From contig NZ_CP094466.1 of assembly GCF_023347255.1 (NCBI RefSeq), positions 248,001-312,000 of the forward strand: a DNA stretch of 64,000 nt, written 5' to 3'. Of this stretch, positions 37,600-45,158 are shown one piece after another (position 1 is the first letter of the stretch; each line of letters starts with the position of its first letter). Source of the DNA: Faecalibacterium sp. I4-3-84 (lineage in GTDB: Bacteria > Bacillota > Clostridia > Oscillospirales > Ruminococcaceae). A program made the position numbers and the translations under genes. The notes beneath the pieces were generated by a model. That model did not search any database and was not told the origin of the DNA. It saw only the letters and a program-made list of their open reading frames with translations.

Positions 37600-38937
37600 T
37601 CAGAGCTCTTCCCCATTCTCCGGCAGACGTGCCGCCACCGGTTTGCCCGGCTCAGCATCCAGTTCCAGCAGAGCGGCAGCAGCGCTTTCGTCCATGGTCT
37701 GCACCGCGCGCAGTTTGCGGCTGATGGCACGGCTGCGCACGCCAATGAGATTATCCAGCTCTTCGTCGGTCTGGCGCAGGCGCTGCTGCATCTTGGAAAG
37801 CCCCTGCCCGAACTTGTCAAATTCGGTCTTCACCGCACCCAGCAGCTGCCATACCTCACCGGAACGCTTCTGGATGGCAAGGGTCTTGAAGCCCATCTGC
37901 AGGCTGTTGAGCAGCGCCGCCATGGTGCTGGGGCCCGCGATGTTCACCTGATAGTCCCGCTGCAGCACTTCCAGCAGGCCCGCGTTCACCACCTCGGCAT
38001 ACAAACCCTCGAAGGGCAGGAACAGGATGCCGAAGGCCGTGGTATAGGGCGGCTCCACATATTTTTCCCGGATGTCCTTGGCCTCGGCCCGCAGCACCAG
38101 CTCCAATGCGTGGCGGGCGTTCTCCACGGCCTGTGCGTCGCCGGATGCCTGCGCATCCTGTAAATGGGCATAGGTGTCGCCGGGGAACTTGGAGTCGATG
38201 GGCAGCCACACCGTGCCGCCGTCCGCGCCGGGCATCCGGATGGCGTACTCCACCCGCTGGGTGCTGCCCGGAATGGTGGCTACGTTGGTGTCGTACTGTT
38301 CCGGGGCAAGAATCTCTTCCAGAATGGCTCCCAGCTGGATCTCACCCAGGATGCCGCGGGTCTTCACACCGGAAAGCACCTGTTTCAGCCCGCCCACATC
38401 AGCGGCAAGGTTCTGCATTTCGCCAAGACCCTTGTACACCTGTTCCAGCTGGTCGTTCACCGCCTTGAAGCTTTCGGTCACCCGCTTCTGCAATGCATCC
38501 TGCAGCTGTTCGTCCACCGTATGGCGGATCTCGTCCAGCTTCTGGGCGTTCTGGGCCTGCAGGGCAGTCATGCCCTCGGCAAGGGTGCGGCGCATCTCTT
38601 CCAGCTTGCGGGCGTTGGAGGCTTCCAGCCCCTGCAGGCGCTGTTCCATGGTCTGCTGCTGGGTACCCTGCCCTGCGGCAAGGGCGGTGCTCATGCTCTG
38701 CACCGAAGCCTGCAGTGTTTCACTGATGTGGCCCATAGCGGCAAGGTTCTGCTGCGCCATCTCTGCCAGCTTCGCGTCCATCTGGCGGTTCTGCGCTTCC
38801 AGCTGCTGACGCAGCCATTCCTTCCGTTCTGCATCGTCCCGGTTTGCGGCAGGCTTTGCCGAGCGGTACAGCAGCAGGGCCATCATCAGGCAGATGGCCA
38901 CCAGAAGCACCGTGTAAAGAAACGCTAAAAATTCCAT
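37600..38937 (-). CDS. rmuC: DNA recombination protein RmuC homolog
   Basis: 445 residues from the ATG at 38937, which follows AGGAGA. An N-terminal membrane anchor (3-24) is followed by a long Gln/Ala-rich coiled coil (35-190) and the RmuC nuclease-like core: GILGEIQLGAILEEIL, LPIDSKFPGDTYAHL, YTTAFGILFLPFEGLYAEV and AGPSTMAALLNSLQMGF. RmuC limits inversions at short repeats. Residues GE and DxK-like SK within the core resemble PD-(D/E)XK nucleases. It is followed closely by the promoter of the flavodiiron gene. Confidence 0.93.
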   Translation of the reverse strand: MEFLAFLYTVLLVAICLMMALLLYRSAKPAANRDDAERKEWLRQQLEAQNRQMDAKLAEMAQQNLAAMGHISETLQASVQSMSTALAAGQGTQQQTMEQRLQGLEASNARKLEEMRRTLAEGMTALQAQNAQKLDEIRHTVDEQLQDALQKRVTESFKAVNDQLEQVYKGLGEMQNLAADVGGLKQVLSGVKTRGILGEIQLGAILEEILAPEQYDTNVATIPGSTQRVEYAIRMPGADGGTVWLPIDSKFPGDTYAHLQDAQASGDAQAVENARHALELVLRAEAKDIREKYVEPPYTTAFGILFLPFEGLYAEVVNAGLLEVLQRDYQVNIAGPSTMAALLNSLQMGFKTLAIQKRSGEVWQLLGAVKTEFDKFGQGLSKMQQRLRQTDEELDNLIGVRSRAISRKLRAVQTMDESAAAALLELDAEPGKPVAARLPENGEEL

Positions 38938-38950
38938 AATGTCTCCTATT

Positions 38951-38986
38951 GCAAAATCCGGGCTTTGCAGCTGCACAGCCCGGATC
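38951..38986 (-). terminator. Probable terminator of the alpha/beta hydrolase cluster
   Basis: On the minus strand ATCCGGGCT pairs with AGCCCGGAT around a 12-nt loop; only four Ts follow, so it may be leaky into rmuC. Confidence 0.65.
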
Positions 38987-38999
38987 TGCGTACTTTATA

Positions 39000-40070
39000 T
39001 TATTTTGTCTGTTCTTCCCAGAAGGCAGCGGCTTCGTCCAGCCAGCCATCCGCAGCCGTGCCGCGGCCAAGGCCGATGCCATGGGCTGCGTGGTCATATA
39101 CCACTTCTTTGTAAGGTACGCCATGCGCGGCCAGTGCCTTGCTGAGGGCCGGCCCCTGCAGCGGCCAGCACAGCAGGTTCAAGGTCAGGTCATCCCTGCC
39201 ATACCAGAAGTACACCGGCGGATAGTCCTCTGTGATCAGGTCGGCAAGGCTGTATTCATAGTAGAACCGGCCGCACACAAAGGGGTCGATGCCCACACGG
39301 TAGATCGGTGTGATCTCGGAAAACTGCACGATGGGATACGCCAGGATCACTGCGCCGGGCTTGGGCAGGCCATAGTTTTTATAGCCCAGAGCGTCCGATG
39401 CAAACAGGCCCGCCAGATGTCCGCCGGAAGAATAGCCGATCAGGGCGTAGCTTTCCGTCTGCACGCCGAACTGCTGTGCGTGGCCGATGATGTACTTCAC
39501 CGCCCGTGCAATGTCCTCCATGGGGCCGTTGTTGTCGTTATCCGGGTAGGCGCGGTAGCGCATCACGAACACCGCATAGCCTTTCTGGTGCAGCTGGTAA
39601 GCTGTGGAGATGCACTCCTTTAACTCCGCCGTGCGGTTGAAGATGTTGCCGGAGAGCACCAGCGCATACTTTGCATCCGGCGTGCTGGCCGGGTAGTAAT
39701 AGAACTCCCCATTGTTGCGGGAGCTGTCCTCGGCGATCTCCTGCTCCGAGTAGAGCTTATAGGTAATCTGCACGCCCGCATTGTAATTGCGGATGAGCAG
39801 GTTCAGACCATCGGCACAATCCTGTGCCACATGGCTGCTCACATATTTTTCCAGCGTCTGGTCATTGCACCAGTCCTCGGTGCCGGGCAGGTTCTGCTCC
39901 TTGGAATAGGTCCAAACGCCTGCGCCAAGGATGCTGGGGTTCGAGCGGATCTCGCCCATGGTGGTCTGTGGCGTGATATCCGGCTCGCCATACTCTGCTG
40001 CAAATGCGGGCAGCGCCATCATCAGCAGCAGACAGATACAGGCTGCTGCGGTGCATATCCTGTGTTTCAA
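39000..40070 (-). CDS. Secreted alpha/beta hydrolase, tandem copy 1
   Basis: 356 residues including a signal peptide cut near residue 24 (ALPAFA then AEYG). It starts with TTG at 40070, 8 bp after AGGAG; the nearby ATG is out of frame. The esterase fold shows the nucleophile S214 in IGYSSGGHLAG, an acid in FWYGRDDLTL and a histidine in DHAAHGIG. The region after the signal, EYGEPDITPQTTMGEIRSNP, is shared with the two following paralogs. It is probably an exported esterase acting on acylated glycans or peptides; the substrate is unknown. Last gene of the cluster. Confidence 0.8.
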   Translation of the reverse strand: MKHRICTAAACICLLLMMALPAFAAEYGEPDITPQTTMGEIRSNPSILGAGVWTYSKEQNLPGTEDWCNDQTLEKYVSSHVAQDCADGLNLLIRNYNAGVQITYKLYSEQEIAEDSSRNNGEFYYYPASTPDAKYALVLSGNIFNRTAELKECISTAYQLHQKGYAVFVMRYRAYPDNDNNGPMEDIARAVKYIIGHAQQFGVQTESYALIGYSSGGHLAGLFASDALGYKNYGLPKPGAVILAYPIVQFSEITPIYRVGIDPFVCGRFYYEYSLADLITEDYPPVYFWYGRDDLTLNLLCWPLQGPALSKALAAHGVPYKEVVYDHAAHGIGLGRGTAADGWLDEAAAFWEEQTK

Positions 40071-40085
40071 CTCAACATCTCCTTT

Positions 40086-41162
40086 TCAGCCGACCTGTTC
40101 CTCCCAGAAGGCAGCGGCTTCATCCAGCCAGCCCTCCGCATCGGTGCCCTTGCCTGCGGCCACTGCATGGGGAGCATCATCATACACATGGTAGATATGC
40201 GTCACATGGTTGCGGGCCAGTGCCTTTTCCAGCACAGGCCCCTGCGCCGACCAGCACATGGTCATAAGGGTCATGTCGTTTTTGCCGTACCAGTGATAGG
40301 TAGGCGGGTAATCCGGTGTGATGTAATCAGACAATGTCATTTTATAATACCGCTGCTTGCACACGCCGGGGTCCAGCAGGATATTATAGACCGGTTTGAA
40401 CTCCAGAAAGGTGTTTACCGGGTAGCCCAGCAGCATGGCACCGGGCTTTGGCAGGCCGTAATTTTTGTAGCCCACCGCGTCGGTGCCGAACAGTCCGGCG
40501 ATCTGCCCGCCTGAGGAATAGCTTACAATGGCATAATCCTCCGCCTGCACGCCAAACTGTCCTGCATGTTCCGTGATGTATTGCACCGCGCGGACCACAT
40601 CCTGCAGCGGCGCATTGTTGGAAGCCTTCATGCCGATGCGGTAGCGCAGCACGAACACCGGATAGCCCATTTCGTGCAGGTTCCATGCAGTGGAAATGCC
40701 CTCGCGGATCTCCGCACTGACCACAATCGCATTACCGCCGATCACCAGCGCATATTTCTGGTTCGCCTGCGCCCCTTCTGCCGGCAGATAATACAGTTCC
40801 ACACCGTCCCGGCTGGTATCCTGCGCGATCTCCTCCGCCGTATAAAGCGGGAAGGTCACCCGCTGCCCAGCGTTATAGGTGCGGATCAGATAGTTCAGTC
40901 CATCCGCCGCATCCTGTGCCGTCCAGTGATTGGAAAGGCAGCTCAGCGGCTGCGCGTCCCAGTACATCCGGTCCAGCACACGGTCCTGATCCAGCGAGTA
41001 GGTGTAGATGCCCGCACCCACAACGCTGGGGTTGGAGCGGATCTCTGCCATTTTGGTGCGCGGTGTGATGTTGGCCTGACCAAGCTCCTCCGCAAACGCC
41101 GGCTGTGCCAGCAGGATCATCAGGCCAATACCAAACATCACCGTGCGCAATCGATTTCTCAC
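40086..41162 (-). CDS. Secreted alpha/beta hydrolase, tandem copy 2
   Basis: 358 residues, starting with GTG at 41162 after GGGGGA. Signal peptide 1-25 (LLAQPAFA). The nucleophile motif is VSYSSGGQIAG, with Ser in place as in copy 1. WYGKNDMTL gives the acid and DDAPHAVAAG the histidine. DITPRT-type opening: ANITPRTKMAEIRSNPSVVG. It lies between copies 1 and 3 with 15-21 bp gaps, so all three share one transcript. The copies have diverged too far for recent duplication. Confidence 0.8.
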   Translation of the reverse strand: MRNRLRTVMFGIGLMILLAQPAFAEELGQANITPRTKMAEIRSNPSVVGAGIYTYSLDQDRVLDRMYWDAQPLSCLSNHWTAQDAADGLNYLIRTYNAGQRVTFPLYTAEEIAQDTSRDGVELYYLPAEGAQANQKYALVIGGNAIVVSAEIREGISTAWNLHEMGYPVFVLRYRIGMKASNNAPLQDVVRAVQYITEHAGQFGVQAEDYAIVSYSSGGQIAGLFGTDAVGYKNYGLPKPGAMLLGYPVNTFLEFKPVYNILLDPGVCKQRYYKMTLSDYITPDYPPTYHWYGKNDMTLMTMCWSAQGPVLEKALARNHVTHIYHVYDDAPHAVAAGKGTDAEGWLDEAAAFWEEQVG

Positions 41163-41183
41163 AGCAATCCCCCGTTTATCTCT

Positions 41184-42251
41184 TTATTTGCACTGTTTTT
41201 CCCAGAATGCCGTTGCCTGCCGGATCCAGCCGTCCGCATCGGTGTGGCGGCCCGGGCCAATGGCGTGGGGTGCGTTCTCGTACACATGGCACTCATAAAC
41301 AGCCCCGCTCTCCCGGAGCTTGCGCTCCAGCAGCGGCCCCTGCTGGGAGTAGCACATGCGCTGCATATAAAGATCATTTTTGCCGTAGAAGAAATAGGTA
41401 GGGGTAAAGTTTTCGTTCACCACATCCGAAATATCGGTCCAGTAGTAACGCCAGCCAAGCACCAGCGGGTCAATGGCCAGCTGATATAGCGGCTTCACCT
41501 CAAAGAAATCGTTGATGGGGTAACCCAGCAGCAGCGCTGCAGGCTGTGGGAGGCCAAATGCCTTATAGCCGAACTTTTCGTTGTCTGAGCCGATCAGGCC
41601 CACGATGTGTCCGCCGGAAGAAAAGCCCATCAGCGCATAGTTTTCGCGCTGAACGCCAAACTGATCTGCATTTTCGGTCAGGTACTTTACGGCATTGGCA
41701 ATATCGTACAGTGGCGCATTGTCGGATGCATTCAGGAAAGAGCGGTACCGCAGCACAAAAGCCGCATAGCCCAGCTCGTGCAGCTGGTTGGCAATGGATG
41801 CACCCTCGTTCAGCTCTGCGGTGGTGTTGCCGCCGTTGCCGGGCACCACGATGGCGTACTTTGCGTTGGCTGTTTTAGCCGGGAAATAATACAGCTGCAC
41901 CATGCCCAGAGAAGAATTTTCCGCAATTTCTTCCGGGGTATACACCTGCCAGGTGATCTGTACGCCCCTGTTGTAGTTTTCGATCACAAGGTTCATGCCT
42001 TCGGCGGCATCCTCGGCAGCCGCGTAGCTTACATAGCCCTCAATGGGCGTATCATCGTACTGCGTGCTGCCCTCGATCCATTCGTTGCAGTAGGTATAGT
42101 AGCCGGAGCCTTTGATGCTGGGGTTCTCCCGCAGCTCTTTCATGGTCGTCTTTGTTGTGATGTTCGGCTCGCCGTACTCTGCAGCAAATGCCGAAAGCGA
42201 TACGCACGCCAGCATTCCCAGCGCGCACACCACCGTTCTGATCCACTTCAT
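41184..42251 (-). CDS. Secreted alpha/beta hydrolase, tandem copy 3 (first in operon)
   Basis: 355 residues with an ATG start behind GGAGGA and a signal peptide cut near residue 24 (SLSAFA). Motifs: MGFSSGGHIVG for the nucleophile, FFYGKNDLYM for the acid and ENAPHAIGPG for the histidine. It has the shared N-terminal block YGEPNITTKTTMKELRENPS. First gene of the three-gene operon, directly behind the promoter at 42312. Catalysis is likely intact in all three copies. The nearest known functions are carbohydrate or feruloyl esterases; this is family-level inference. Confidence 0.8.
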   Translation of the reverse strand: MKWIRTVVCALGMLACVSLSAFAAEYGEPNITTKTTMKELRENPSIKGSGYYTYCNEWIEGSTQYDDTPIEGYVSYAAAEDAAEGMNLVIENYNRGVQITWQVYTPEEIAENSSLGMVQLYYFPAKTANAKYAIVVPGNGGNTTAELNEGASIANQLHELGYAAFVLRYRSFLNASDNAPLYDIANAVKYLTENADQFGVQRENYALMGFSSGGHIVGLIGSDNEKFGYKAFGLPQPAALLLGYPINDFFEVKPLYQLAIDPLVLGWRYYWTDISDVVNENFTPTYFFYGKNDLYMQRMCYSQQGPLLERKLRESGAVYECHVYENAPHAIGPGRHTDADGWIRQATAFWEKQCK

Positions 42252-42311
42252 TTTGGGACATCCTCCGTTCTGCAGCGGCGTATCCTGCCGCGCTTTTCTT
42301 TGTTATGATTT

Positions 42312-42339
42312 ATTGTATCACAAACCTTCCGCTTGTCAA
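42312..42339 (-). promoter_or_regulatory. Promoter of the hydrolase operon
   Basis: Perfect TTGACA and TACAAT on the minus strand with a 16-bp spacer. Confidence 0.8.
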
Positions 42340-42363
42340 AGAAATTTCTGTGCAGTACGGCGC

Positions 42364-42392
42364 TTGTACCGCACCGCAAATTCTGCTATACT
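42364..42392 (+). promoter_or_regulatory. Promoter of the acetyltransferase gene
   Basis: TTGTAC and TATACT with a 17-bp spacer, divergent from and close to the hydrolase promoter. Confidence 0.78.
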
Positions 42393-42457
42393 GGAGCCGG
42401 ATATTTTTTGAGAGTTGAGGGCGCGGAAAGCTATGCACTTTCTGCCGGGATCGAAAT

Positions 42458-42976
42458 ATGAGCAAAATCGAGATCCGGCCCATGGAGCCGGAAGACTGGA
42501 GCGCTGTTTCCAGAATCTATTTAGAGGGCATTGCTACAGAACATGCCACTTTTCAGACCACTTGTCCGCCGTATTCTGCGTGGGATGCCTCCCACGCAAA
42601 AGAATGCCGACTGATACTGCTGGCCGACGGCGTGATTGCCGGGTGGACGGCGTTGCGCCGGGTGGACCCGCGCTGGTGCTACCGCGGCGTTGCCGAGGTG
42701 AGTATTTACGTGGGTGAGCAGTTCCGGGGCCATGGCCTTGGCTATCACCTGCTGACCGAGCTGTGCCATCAGGCAGAAAAGGCCGGCTACTGGACACTGC
42801 AGTCCACCGTGCTGCAGGACAACGCTGCCAGCCGCGCCCTGCACACAAAATGCGGCTTTCGCTTAGTGGGCCGCCGGGAACGCATTGCCCGCGACTGTCA
42901 CGGCCGCTGGCTGGACACATTCTTAATGGAATACCGCGCTGCCGCCAATGAACCGGAAGGCTATAAAAAGCTGTAA
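42458..42976 (+). CDS. GNAT N-acetyltransferase, phosphinothricin-acetyltransferase-like
   Basis: 172 residues. Acetyl-CoA loop VGEQFRGHGLGYHLLTEL near residues 85-102. Family blocks GIATEHATFQT, VAEVSIYV, YWTLQSTVLQDNAASRALH and CGFRLVGRRERIARD follow the PAT/YncA group, which acetylates methionine sulfone, sulfoximine or phosphinothricin. In most bacteria the natural substrate is not known. The ribosome site is weak (GGGA). A strong terminator follows. Confidence 0.85.
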   Translation: MSKIEIRPMEPEDWSAVSRIYLEGIATEHATFQTTCPPYSAWDASHAKECRLILLADGVIAGWTALRRVDPRWCYRGVAEVSIYVGEQFRGHGLGYHLLTELCHQAEKAGYWTLQSTVLQDNAASRALHTKCGFRLVGRRERIARDCHGRWLDTFLMEYRAAANEPEGYKKL

Positions 42977-42981
42977 GATAC

Positions 42982-43022
42982 AAAAGAACTCCGCGCCCTG
43001 TGAGGTGCGGAGTTCTTTTTTG
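42982..43022 (+). terminator. Terminator of the acetyltransferase gene
   Basis: AAAAGAACTCCGC pairs with GCGGAGTTCTTTT around a short loop, followed by more Ts; usable in both directions. Confidence 0.93.
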
Positions 43023-43055
43023 TCCATTGATAAAATGATAAAGGTAAAAACAGGC

Positions 43056-43586
43056 TTACCACTCTTCGCCGTCGATGTCCACGCTGCCGTCCACCACGGC
43101 ACCGGCGCGGGAACGCTGGAACATGCTTTCTACCACAGCGCAGTACTTATCGGCCAGACAGACGATGACTGCTTCGCGGCAGGTGGGCACATGACGGAAG
43201 GTCAGCGGCCACATGTGGCTTGCAATGATGCTCTGTTCCTTTGTGGTAATGCTGAACACCCGCTTTGCATTGACGCAGGCATAACCCGGATGGGAGAAGC
43301 CGTGCATCTCAAACAGGCGGCGCAGGCCGTGAAAGGTACCGGTGGTGTGCCAGTCGTACAGATAAAAATCATGCAGCAGGGCACCCACTGCCAGCGAGGT
43401 CTCGTCAGCGTGCAGATGCAGACGGCGGTTGAGCCAGAAGCTCACCAGCGCCACATTCTTGCAATGCTGGTAGGTGGTGACAGAGCCGTGCTGGATGTAC
43501 TCCCGCATCCGCTGCACATCCGGGTGATGATCATATTTTTCTACGATGGCATAAAGCTGTTCGCGCTCGATCTCAGAAAGCTGCAT
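43056..43586 (-). CDS. HD-domain phosphohydrolase-like protein
   Basis: 176 residues. The HD metal motif is visible as H41 (TYQHCKNVALVS), H72-D73 (GALLHDFYLYDWH) and a late aspartate in VCLADKYCAV. It resembles small HD hydrolases acting on nucleotides or related phosphates, and close clostridial proteins are usually labelled only HD family. AAAGGAAA precedes the ATG. It sits 35 bp after the hypothetical gene at 43622, so it is likely cotranscribed. Confidence 0.8.
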   Translation of the reverse strand: MQLSEIEREQLYAIVEKYDHHPDVQRMREYIQHGSVTTYQHCKNVALVSFWLNRRLHLHADETSLAVGALLHDFYLYDWHTTGTFHGLRRLFEMHGFSHPGYACVNAKRVFSITTKEQSIIASHMWPLTFRHVPTCREAVIVCLADKYCAVVESMFQRSRAGAVVDGSVDIDGEEW

Positions 43587-43621
43587 GCTGCAAAATTTCC
43601 TTTCGCTTTAAGGTGATGTTT

Positions 43622-44062
43622 TCAGGAGCGGAGCTGGACCGGATTGGAATTACCGAAGTTCTCTGCACTGGAAGGGTTCTCCCGCTTGAGGGAAAAATCT
43701 ACCAGATACTGCTTGCCGTCGCCCAGTTCTTCCAGCTGGGCCAGTTTTGCCTTTGCGGCGGCTTCATCTGGGTACCACTGGATCAGGAAGAAATTTTCTT
43801 CCTCTACACCGTAGTACAGCCACTGGCCGTCGGCACGCAGCCAGTCGTCCAAATGATCCACTTCTTCGCCGTCCGGCAGGCCAAGGCCTTCTTCGGCATA
43901 AAGGTTTTCCGGTTCCACCTGCAGCATTTCGATCACCTGAATGGAACTTTGCAGGTATTCGTCCTGCGAAACTGTCTTGTCCGAAAGCTCCCATCCGGTG
44001 AGAAAAGCCTGCATCATCAGGTCGCGCACAGAGATGCGCGGCAGGGTCGGGTCCATAACCAT
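43622..44062 (-). CDS. Hypothetical protein, 146 aa
   Basis: Not recognised. A soluble acidic protein with no signal peptide or membrane segment. The C-terminal part has WLYYGVEEENFFLIQWYPDE, then a helical segment rich in Ala, Lys and Leu. AAGGAA lies upstream of the ATG. It is followed by the HD-domain gene on the same strand, and a role in the same process is possible but unsupported. Confidence 0.65.
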   Translation of the reverse strand: MVMDPTLPRISVRDLMMQAFLTGWELSDKTVSQDEYLQSSIQVIEMLQVEPENLYAEEGLGLPDGEEVDHLDDWLRADGQWLYYGVEEENFFLIQWYPDEAAAKAKLAQLEELGDGKQYLVDFSLKRENPSSAENFGNSNPVQLRS

Positions 44063-44176
44063 AGGTATTTCCTTCTTCCTTTAGTTTGTCCCTGCTGACC
44101 AGTATACGTCAAAGGCTTATGCAAGTCAACAGTTTAATTGTGAATTTTTTGTAGGTTCGTTCAAATATATCCAGAC

Positions 44177-44956
44177 TTAACAGACGGAAAAGGCAAAAGT
44201 GTCTCCCAGCCATTCCACTGCTAGTTCCACCCAGTGATGCCGGTGGCGGCTGGGCTGGTCCACCTCTGCCGTGCTGATGCTGGTACCGTGCACCCCCTTT
44301 TCAAACAGATGCGCCTCGCATGGCACACCCGCCCGGTGCAGAGCGTTCACCAGCATCAGGGTGTTCTCCACCGGAACGGCGGCATCCTCCATGGTGGTCC
44401 ATACGAACACCGGCGGCATCTGCGGCGTGATCTTATCCTCCAGCCCGAACACCTGCTGTGCCGCCGGGTCAGTGCTGCCCGCCAGCTGCACAAAGCTGCC
44501 GCAGTGGGCATACTGCCCTGCCGTGACCACCGGATAGCCCAGAATGACCGCATTGGGCCGGGGCTGGGCCGCTTCGCCGGGAATGTCCAGCACAGCACCG
44601 GAAAGGGCCAGGTGGCCGCCCGCTGAAAAGCCGCACACGGCAATTTTTTCCGGCAGGATATGCCACTGGGCCGCGTGCTGCCGCACAAGACCGATAGCCT
44701 CGGCCAGCTGGCGCAGCGGCATGTAGTCCTTTGCCTTTTCGCAGATGGCGTAGTCCAGCACAGCGGTGTGGTACCCCGCCGCCGCAAACTGCAGCGCCAC
44801 CGGGTCGCCCTCACGGGCACTCACATGGGTATAGCCGCCGCCGGGCACCACCAGCACCAATGGCCGGTCAAGCACATTCGGCATCCGCTCACAGCAATCA
44901 CGCAGATAAACGGTCAGCGTCCCACTGCCGGCCAGTTCCAGCTGTTTCAGCTGCAT
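44177..44956 (-). CDS. Cytoplasmic alpha/beta hydrolase (BD-FAE/acetylxylan-esterase-like)
   Basis: 259 residues with no signal peptide. Oxyanion region VVPGGGYTHVSAREGDPVA, nucleophile in CGFSAGGHLALS, acid in FVWTTMEDAAVPVE, histidine in FEKGVHGTS. This arrangement is usual in esterases that deacetylate xylo- or other oligosaccharides inside the cell. AAAAGGAGG precedes the ATG. It may complete the work of the three exported hydrolases at 39000-42251, to which it is only distantly related. Confidence 0.82.
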   Translation of the reverse strand: MQLKQLELAGSGTLTVYLRDCCERMPNVLDRPLVLVVPGGGYTHVSAREGDPVALQFAAAGYHTAVLDYAICEKAKDYMPLRQLAEAIGLVRQHAAQWHILPEKIAVCGFSAGGHLALSGAVLDIPGEAAQPRPNAVILGYPVVTAGQYAHCGSFVQLAGSTDPAAQQVFGLEDKITPQMPPVFVWTTMEDAAVPVENTLMLVNALHRAGVPCEAHLFEKGVHGTSISTAEVDQPSRHRHHWVELAVEWLGDTFAFSVC

Positions 44957-45037
44957 GATATTTCCTCCTTTTACAGCATCCTTTGCGGTTCATTATAGCA
45001 CAAAACGAACCATTTTTTAAACTTTTTATGAAAGCTC

Positions 45038-45066
45038 TTGATTTTTGCTTTTTGTCGGTGTATATT
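45038..45066 (+). promoter_or_regulatory. Promoter of htpG
   Basis: TTGATT and TATATT with a 17-bp spacer. The -10 overlaps the start of the CIRCE operator, so HrcA binding would block initiation. Confidence 0.85.
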
Positions 45067-45091
45067 AGCACTCGAAAGTTACGAGTGCTAA
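45065..45091 (+). promoter_or_regulatory. CIRCE operator (HrcA binding site)
   Basis: Perfect inverted repeat TTAGCACTC-N9-GAGTGCTAA, the known HrcA site, between the htpG promoter and gene. Confidence 0.97.
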
Positions 45092-45158
45092 GCATTCAAA
45101 AGTAATATCCTACTCCGAGTGCTTGGTGCCGAATACAGATAAAAAGAGGTTTTGCATT

